A DNA stretch of 64,000 nucleotides from positions 33,638,361 through 33,702,360 of the forward strand of contig CM055106.1 of the NCBI GenBank assembly GCA_029204225.1. The letters run 5' to 3'. Numbering within the stretch: the first letter of the stretch is position 1; every line of letters starts with the position of its first letter. The notes under the pieces were generated by a model. The model was not told the DNA's origin and did not search any database. It was given only the letters and a program-made list of their open reading frames with translations. Shown here piece after piece: positions 57,785-64,000 of the stretch. The stretch comes from Diphasiastrum complanatum. Its lineage: Eukaryota; Streptophyta; Lycopodiopsida; Lycopodiales; Lycopodiaceae. Made by a program: the position numbers and the translations under genes.

Positions 57785-59549
57785 AGACTTTTCCTAGAAG
57801 ATAATGGCAAAACTTCTGAACTGCATATACCATTGCCAAGGCTTCATGTTCGGTGATGGTATAATTGACCTCAGCAGGTATCAATTGTCGACTAAGAAAA
57901 CAAATTGGGTAATCATTTTTTAATTCTCCCGGTTGGGTGAGCACTGCTCCAATGGCATACTTTGATGCATCGGTATGCACATAGAATTCTTTAGAATAAT
58001 CAGGAGCCTGGAGGATGGGTGCTTTGGTAAGGGCTTCTTTGAGTTGATTGAAGATGACGCGTTGTTCATCCGTCCATTTGAGAACTACAACTACTTTGTA
58101 GATTAAGCGGGCTTTGTTAGTGAAATCAAAAATAAAGCATCGATAGTAGTTGGCGTGGCCAAGGAAGGAGTAAACTTCACGTATCGTACGCGGTTCCGGT
58201 AGATTTTGAATGATAAGGATCTTTTCAGGATCAGTGGCAATGCCATTTCGTGAGATAATATGTCCTAACACAATACCATGGGTTACCCAAATCTGACATT
58301 TTTCAGGATTAAGAGAGATACCGAAGTGTTGACATAGGATAAAAATAATTTCGAGCACAGACAGATGACGTATTTCTTCGGAATGTGTTCCTAAATCGTC
58401 CAAGTAAACTTCTAAGGTATCGCCCATCTGCTAAGGAAAGGCCACTTGCATAACACGTTGGAAGGTGCTAGGAGCATTGCAGAGCCCAAAAGGCATGACT
58501 TTCCAGCAGAAGGTTCCCCATTCTATGGCAAAGGCGATTTTGTGTTGATCTTCTTCAGCGATTTGAATCATATTATATCCGCTAAAGCCATCTAAGAAGG
58601 AGTAAGACTCATCTCTTGCTAGATTTTCTAAGATGGATTCTCTGAAAGGTAATGGAAAATGATCTTGTTCAGTGATGGCGTTACGTTTCTTAAAATCGAC
58701 ACAGATCCGGAGTTTTCCATTTTTCTTGGGGACGATGACAATTGGGAAAACCCACTCAGTATGTTCAATTTCATATATAGATCCCGCATCTAAAAGGCGT
58801 TATAATTCTTCTTTGATCTTGGCCTTATAGATGGGATTGCATCTGTACGGACGACTCGCAATGGGCCTCGCACCCGGTTTAAGTGGGATACGATGCACAA
58901 CTACTTGGGGTGAGACGCCTTTCATGTCTTTATAGGTCCAGACAAAGATATGTCGATATTTTTGTAGGAGCTTTTCAAGCCGTCTTCGTTGTTCGCGATT
59001 GAGATGAGCTCCGATGTGGACAAGATATTCGTTGGTTTCATTTGGCTCACTCAGGGAAAGGGTTATGGTTTGTGCAGGGCCTTCGTAGGGTGAATTACCA
59101 GTGGGCTCACGTTGAGCTTGGGGTAATTTTATTGTGACATCCTCGATCGTATAGTCCTTAAAGTATGCAGGAACATCATGGGCTAGAGATTCTAGGGGGG
59201 CCTTGCCTTTATCTTGCCGAGATGGTGTTTTTTCGGGGATGGGTGTAGGGCTAGAGGCAATCTCAGGAACTTTCCGAACAGTTGTGAGGTCACCTGGCAG
59301 TTGAATTTGAAGTGGTTTTTTCATTTTCTCTTTCATAGTATAACCACGTAGTTGAGGTTTTGGTGGTGGAGAGATAGTGGGCATGTCATGGAGGATCTCA
59401 TCATCAATTTGAAAGATAGTCTCCTCCTCACAAAGATCCCATGGATAGTGTGAAATGATTTCGCAGTTGAGGGCATTCATTAGCAGTGTGATGTTGTGAG
59501 CAGATTGAACACCAGACATTTTCGATTGTTGGAAAGGATTACTCAGCAA
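57735..59549 (-). pseudogene. Gypsy reverse transcriptase-RNase H
   Basis: One frame, broken by a TAA near 58800 and a TAG near 58430. It has a long N-terminal linker, then LNREQRRRLEKLLQKYRHIF, PLKPGARPIASRPYR, KLRICVDFKKRNAI, FPLPF, SFLDGFSGYNMI, IEWGTFCWKVMPFGLCNAPS and YLDDLGTHS (the YxDD active site as YLDD), then RNase H with ILQAPDYSKEFYVHTDASKYA and NYTITEHEALAMVYA. After LLYLINKTCTT the frame is lost and the integrase linker (DDLPDAILFQ) begins almost at once in another frame. The C-terminal part of RNase H, about 45 residues, is therefore deleted. Confidence 0.9.
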
Positions 59550-60180
59550 TTTGTTTCATGGCGGTTTGGAAATTGGCAGTGAGTTTATCCATATGTGATT
59601 GTTGAGCTTTTTGCTAGGTTTTCATTTGCTGTAGAATTTTAGAAGAGTGAGCAATATTATCAGACTTAGGATGATTCGGATTCTTAGATTTCTTTTTACA
59701 ATGGTCAAAGTCATCATCGGAACCTTCGTCTTCTTCACGGATAGCATCGGTCATCACATCTTTAAGTTGATCATAAAGGTCAACTGGTTTGAGTTCACGG
59801 TGGATGTTTTTAGGCAATCCAACTAAAAATAGTTTTATGGCCATGCATTCAGTGATATTTTTATCAACACATTCTACTTTGAGACGTTTAAAACGCTCAA
59901 TGTAGTTTCGAACAGACTCTTCGCGACGCATCTTGATATGAGTAATTTGAATGAATGGGCTCTGAGTCAATTTGGATGGTTTGAAACGCTTAATGAGAGC
60001 TTCCTTGAGGGTGGTCCAAGAAGCAAGATCAGGAGTTTCGAGATTCAAGTACCACTCCTTGGTGGTGCCATAGAGTACCATGGGAAATAGGCGAAGCTTT
60101 TCAGTTTCAGAGGTATCTCCATAAAAATGGCATGCATTATCAAAGTCTTGGAGAAATCGGACTGGGTCAGATTCGCCATC
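59470..60180 (-). pseudogene. Gypsy gag
   Basis: From about 60180 the minus strand reads DGESDPVRFLQDF, EKLRLFPMVLYGTTKEWYLN, WTTLKEALIKRFKPSK, MRREESVRNYIERFKRLK and LFLVGLPKNIHRELKP. This is the retrotransposon gag domain with its W..L...L..RF pattern. An acidic and then basic tail follows and, past two stops, a knuckle-like CSICSQHHTANEC near 59,510. A TAA just upstream of 60180 and unrelated sequence beyond show that the N-terminus is missing. Confidence 0.85.
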
Positions 60181-60184
60181 TTAC

Positions 60185-60761
60185 TTTGTGCATCGATACG
60201 TGGAATTCTTCGTTCCATTCGGCTAATACTAAACAAATAAGCAATAATGAACATGCCACAATAAAACCGATGAAAAGGAGGCAAGAGGAGACCCGAGCAC
60301 CTTCCCTCAAGCTATGCACCTTTCCAAGGGGAACACAAATGAAATAGAATGATAATTCTCCAAAATAGAGAGCAAGATAGCTTAATCTCAAAAGTGTCAT
60401 TTACAATGCAAATACCTCTCCTTTTATGGCAAGGAGGGTCTTCCATAAGTGTCTACTAACTTATGGGACTAATCTGTTTCTAGCCTTTCTAGAACTTCTA
60501 ACTTAGGATTTAGAACTTCAATTTTCTTAACTTAGGACAACTTAAGATAAAATATTTCTAATCTTAAGTTTCTTGAGTCTAAGTTCTAAATCTAAGTTTA
60601 AGCTATTTTATTATTATTTAAGCTTCTACTCATGGACTTACAAAACACATGCCATGGCTTGAAGTTTATTGACAAATACTCATACGTGGTCTTACAAGAC
60701 ACATGCCACGGAGTTTTATTATTTTTTTATTTTCTCTGTGTTAGCATAGTTTCTAATAACT
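60185..60761. other. No gene recognised
   Basis: AT-rich flank of the Gypsy gag. A diverged direct repeat (ACTTACAAAACACATGCCATGG at about 60636 and CTTACAAGACACATGCCACGG at about 60690) is the only structure seen. Confidence 0.4.
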
Positions 60762-61052
60762 CAAGAGTTTGGTTGGTTTATCTCTCTACCCCAGAGCAAG
60801 ATGCTTGTTTGGCTCTTCCATAATGAGATTTACTTAGTTTTTTGAAGGATATGCATGAAACTTGCTTGACTTTGGATGATGATTGCCTTTTGTGTGTACG
60901 AGCTCTTGCCTGGATTCAAATTGTGTTTGATAGCTCATCAAGATCCAAGTTTAGTGTGCAATCTCTCATACATGTAGGTCATGGTAGATCTATCCAAGGT
61001 CCTCAATACTCACTTTTTTGACAGTCAATAGGCTTCCATATCGACTTCTAAC
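60762..61052 (-). repeat. Interspersed repeat, inverted copy of 43899-44190
   Basis: Reverse complement of 43899-44190 with only a handful of differences. Flanking sequences are unrelated, so both are copies of a dispersed element or captured from one. Confidence 0.85.
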
Positions 61053-61629
61053 ACACATACTTCTCTATCAGTGACTATGAAAAACTGTACCAAAGTGATA
61101 CGTTACTCGGATGCCGAATACAAGGTATTTGTGCAGACAAGTAAACTAGTTTAAAGACAGTTTTTTAGACATGCATTGAAAATAAAAAATAGAAATTCAA
61201 AGTTCTAAGTAGCCAAAATTCATTAGTATTTCACCACAATTGGAATATTGTTTGACCTTCATTCGAATTTTAATTTGAACTTCAATTGACATTTGAAGTT
61301 GAGTCAACATTTGACCTTTATTTAACAGTAAATATTCGACGTTCAATGTTTCGACAATCAACATTTGACCTTTATTTGGCAATCGACTACTAGCACAACA
61401 TCCAAGGAGGCATGAGACTCTTTAAGTGGCATCTATAAATTCAAGATGTTACTACAAGGCTCTATTTGAGGAAGAAGTTTTTTTGTTGATAAAATATCAG
61501 AATCTTGTATTATTAGTGATTATGTAAACCATTTTAGATTCATGTTGAATCAATTAGCAGTCGTTTGCTCTCCAATTTTTGATTCAAATATATTACTATA
61601 TATTCTACCACATTTTATGAATATAAAGT
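61053..61629. other. No gene recognised
   Basis: AT-rich sequence. Bases 61,225-61,380 repeat the word CATTTGACCTTTATTTG/CAATTGACATTTGAAG with drift. Confidence 0.4.
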
Positions 61630-62620
61630 AATGTTGGTTACCACACAGTTTCATATAAGATTGCAAAATGTGACCTCCATTCTTTTCCAAGAACAAAGTT
61701 TAAGGAAGCAAAGTGGTTCAAGTTTTACAACATTGCCTTGTTCTCCAAGAACAAGCATTACAAGAGGCATTCCAAGAATGCTAAATCCTCTACTCTTGTC
61801 AACAACATGCAGGAGAAACAAATCCCTCCAACAAAGTTTAAGTCAATTCCAAACAATCAAAAATGGATTTTTTGGTACGATAAGAAACCTGGCCATGACA
61901 TTAAAGATTGCATAACCAAATTGCAAAATCAGGGCATTCAATGAGAGTGAAAGAAAACAACATCAAAATGTAGCAACTAATCATCAAGGCCCCTAGACTA
62001 CATTTGAATCAAAATCTATTTTGCTCAAGCTTCATCACTTTTAAACGTATATTGTTAGTACCTCAACTTAGGAACTACCCAACAAGAGAAGTTTGTTAAA
62101 ATTTTTTAATACTTCACATCATAATAAGTTTATCTATGTGGGAGGCTTAAGTCTCACCAAATCGAAGGCCCGTGCACTATGCAAATTTCTCTGCAAAATG
62201 GTACTCAAAGACTTATTACTGATGTTCTCTATGTTTTTTGATTAACTAAATGATTATTATCTATCAGTAGAACTAGAACATACAATCTAGTTCACTGATA
62301 AGAAATGTCGGATTCTAGTATATAGAAAAGCTCTTGCTAAAAGCATGAGAAATGGTTATCTTTATAAATTTAGTAATGATTCTTCATACAAAACTCAAAT
62401 CTCATTTGAGAGTACTAATATTCTATGACATTAGAAATTAGGAAATCTTAGTATGAGAAGCTTAAGATACATGTATGAAAACCAACTGGTGAATGATCTC
62501 AATATATGCAAATATTTCTCTTCCACTTGCAAGTGTGACTCTTGTATTTAGACAAGCATGTAGGAAGTAGATTTTCTAAGAATCAAGACTTAATCCATTT
62601 GGATATTTGTGGGCTAATCT
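61630..62620 (+). pseudogene. Heavily decayed Copia gag to pre-integrase
   Basis: Plus-strand pieces in Copia order: a basic region with HYKRHSKNAKS, then WIFWYDKKPGHDIKDC near 61,865 (a knuckle whose first cysteines are lost), then ALAKSMRNGYLYKF near 62,330, then KLGNLSMRSLRYM and CKCDSC near 62,440-62,540, the integrase zinc-binding region with some histidines lost. Stops and frameshifts throughout. It belongs to yet another, older Copia lineage. Confidence 0.55.
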
Positions 62621-63380
62621 GCTAGAAAGCCATAAACCCCAGCCAGCCATATCCAAGCTTGCTTGGAAGAGGAGGAGAGAGAGACTGGTCGCGGGACAGC
62701 CTGCGCGCCCACAACCATTTTAGCAACTATGTGTGTTTATGTGTCCAGCATGCCAGAGAGCCCTTACCAGCGTCCAAAATCATTGTGAATCACAGGATTC
62801 AGTTCTACATCCATCAAGGATTGAGATTCAGGTAGATAAGGATTTTTGATCATCTTGCAGCCACTTGATCTACTTGGATTCAATTTAAGGGTCATTGAAA
62901 GGACTTGAAGTGCAATAAGCACTTTAGTTTCATTCAAAATTTTCACTATGAAATAAAGGTTGGGTCCCATTTTGTTGAAAGGTAAAGTTCTTTCACTTTG
63001 AAGAAATAGTTGAAAAAGCTAAAAAGCCTCTAATTTGGACCTCCTTAAGCGTTTTTTGACCAAATGAAGGGCTGTAGCCTCCAAACGAAGGGCACCTTGA
63101 ATGTACTTACAAGTATGGTACATCAAAATAGAGTGATTGCCACGGAAAAAGTGTTTGGATAATTCCAAATGTGACTTCCCCACCTTATAGCGCACGAAGT
63201 GAGAATTCATGGTAAGAAACATTTCGGAAAGCGAAAGTGATTTGGCTTCCAATTTGGTGGCAAAGCAGTGGGTGGCCTGGTAAGCCAAAAATTGTAGGTC
63301 ATTATGTTTTAGTTTTGACATGACTGTTGGCCTTGGCATGCTCTCTTAAGCCTACATGTCGAGTTTTACGTAATTTGGAG
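62621..63380. other. No gene recognised
   Basis: Contains a short GC-rich patch near 62,690-62,715 and AT-rich sequence leading to the gag start at 63,381. It may be the leader of that element, but no primer-binding site was found. Confidence 0.35.
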
Positions 63381-64000
63381 ATGGCCAACTTCAATCAAGC
63401 AATTTTGGGTGATGCAAGTAAACTCAATGGGGCTTCCAACTATAACATCTGGAAGTTCAAAATAAAAAGTATATTGATGGAGACAGAGCTATGGGATATT
63501 ATTGCGGGCATTGAAATAAGGCCAAAACACCACCCTTGCATGCCACGACTGCCAGGGGAGCTTGGGAAGCTCTTAGAACACAATTTCAAAATTTCAATTC
63601 AGTTCGAGCTATGTTCCTGAAGTCAAAATTGAACACTATTAGGATAAAAGAAGGTGAAATGGTGGGATCTTTCTTCACCAGGATCAAAGAGCTGAGAAAC
63701 CAACTTGTGGCAATTGCAGAACCAATCAGAGATGTAGAATTGGTGCATACCACAATGAGCGGAGTATCAGAAGGCCTATAGATGTTTGTAAGTGGCATTG
63801 CCTTGAGAGAGGGATTGCCTACCTTTAAAGATTTGCATGGAATCATGTCGCAGGAAGAGCAATGACAAGAGGCAGTAAATTCAAAGCAAACTCCATAGGA
63901 GGTTCAAACATTGTTGGCCAAGAATAAACAAAAAGATTGAAAAAGAGTTCCAAGGAAGGGCAAGGATGATGAGGACGAGGGAGAGTCATCATCAAAGCCG
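63381..64000 (+). pseudogene. Copia gag, frameshifted, cut by window edge
   Basis: ATG 63381 starts MANFNQAILGDASKLNGAS, then NYNIWKFKIKSILMETELWDI, the N-terminal Copia gag motif. After a frameshift near 63,535 it continues as TARGAWEALRTQFQNFNSV, LNTIRIKEGEMVGSFFTRI and RNQLVAIAEPIRDVEL. Then follow TAG at 63780, HGIMSQEEQ with a TGA, and a basic, acidic tail to the end of the window. It is a different family from elements A and B. Pol, if present, lies beyond the window. Confidence 0.8.

Larger units (their letters stand above)
56428..60180 (-). mobile_element. Ty3/Gypsy retrotransposon body, decayed
   Basis: On the minus strand, gag, reverse transcriptase, RNase H and integrase follow in Gypsy order, then the extra ORF at 55.8-54.6 kb. 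Neither LTR could be defined. The 5' end of gag is lost near 60,180. Many in-frame stops are TAG, and there is a deletion at the RNase H-integrase boundary. I find no D(S/T)G protease motif between gag and reverse transcriptase. Confidence 0.85.

Noticed and set aside
1-64000. CRISPR arrays, bacterial operons, riboswitches, rRNA or tRNA genes
   Set aside because: No regularly spaced direct repeats with spacers, no Shine-Dalgarno-led gene strings, and no cloverleaf or rRNA core sequence was seen. TGGTATCAGAGC words are primer-binding sites, not tRNA genes.

Overview
This window looks like intergenic DNA from a large, repeat-rich land-plant nuclear genome. It is AT-rich, contains no recognisable intact host gene, and is built largely from nested LTR retrotransposons of both the Copia and Gypsy superfamilies at very different stages of decay. 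Plant-type initiator-Met primer-binding sites (TGGTATCAGAGC), short introns with GT..AG borders and plant-style gag-pol polyproteins support this. A non-flowering plant (fern, lycophyte, bryophyte or gymnosperm) seems more likely than an angiosperm, but that rests on impression and is low confidence.

Layout. 1-2.0 kb: degraded Copia pieces. 2,990-8,850: a complete, apparently very young Copia element (LTRs identical by eye, perfect 5-bp target duplication, uninterrupted 1316-aa gag-pol) inserted five codons before the stop of an older minus-strand transposase-like gene (8,851-10,286, original stop at 2,966-2,968). 10.2-18.4 kb: a tandemly triplicated gene fragment, broken Gypsy and Copia pieces, a coiled-coil extra ORF followed by an LTR-like promoter segment. 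18.4-27.5 kb: a long AT-rich stretch with no supportable gene. 27.6-31.1 kb (minus): a spliced, decayed gene with a ParB-like DGNHR motif at its N-terminal side and an amino-methyltransferase motif I (NPGD..MDLFSGTGN) at its C-terminal end. 31.1-33.8 kb (plus): a Copia integrase scrap and then a spliced, stop-ridden MULE-like transposase with a C-terminal SWIM-type CxC. 34-44 kb: gag-only derivatives, a nested LTR, a Gypsy gag with zinc knuckles, and another zinc-knuckle-rich decayed ORF. 46-47 kb: GC-rich hairpins, a TA microsatellite and an inverted-repeat arm. 47,516-53,946: a second, nearly intact Copia element (two LTR differences, one nonsense codon). 54.3-60.2 kb: an LTR piece and a minus-strand Gypsy element with an extra ORF downstream of integrase. 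61.6 kb to the end: more Copia remnants, the last cut by the window edge.

The only sequences that look capable of encoding a full-length product are the Copia element at 2,990-8,850 and, apart from one stop codon, the one at 47,516-53,946. The most unusual content is the ParB-like plus DNA-methyltransferase-like gene lying head to head with a MULE/SWIM transposase remnant. Whether these two once formed one mobile unit is an open question.
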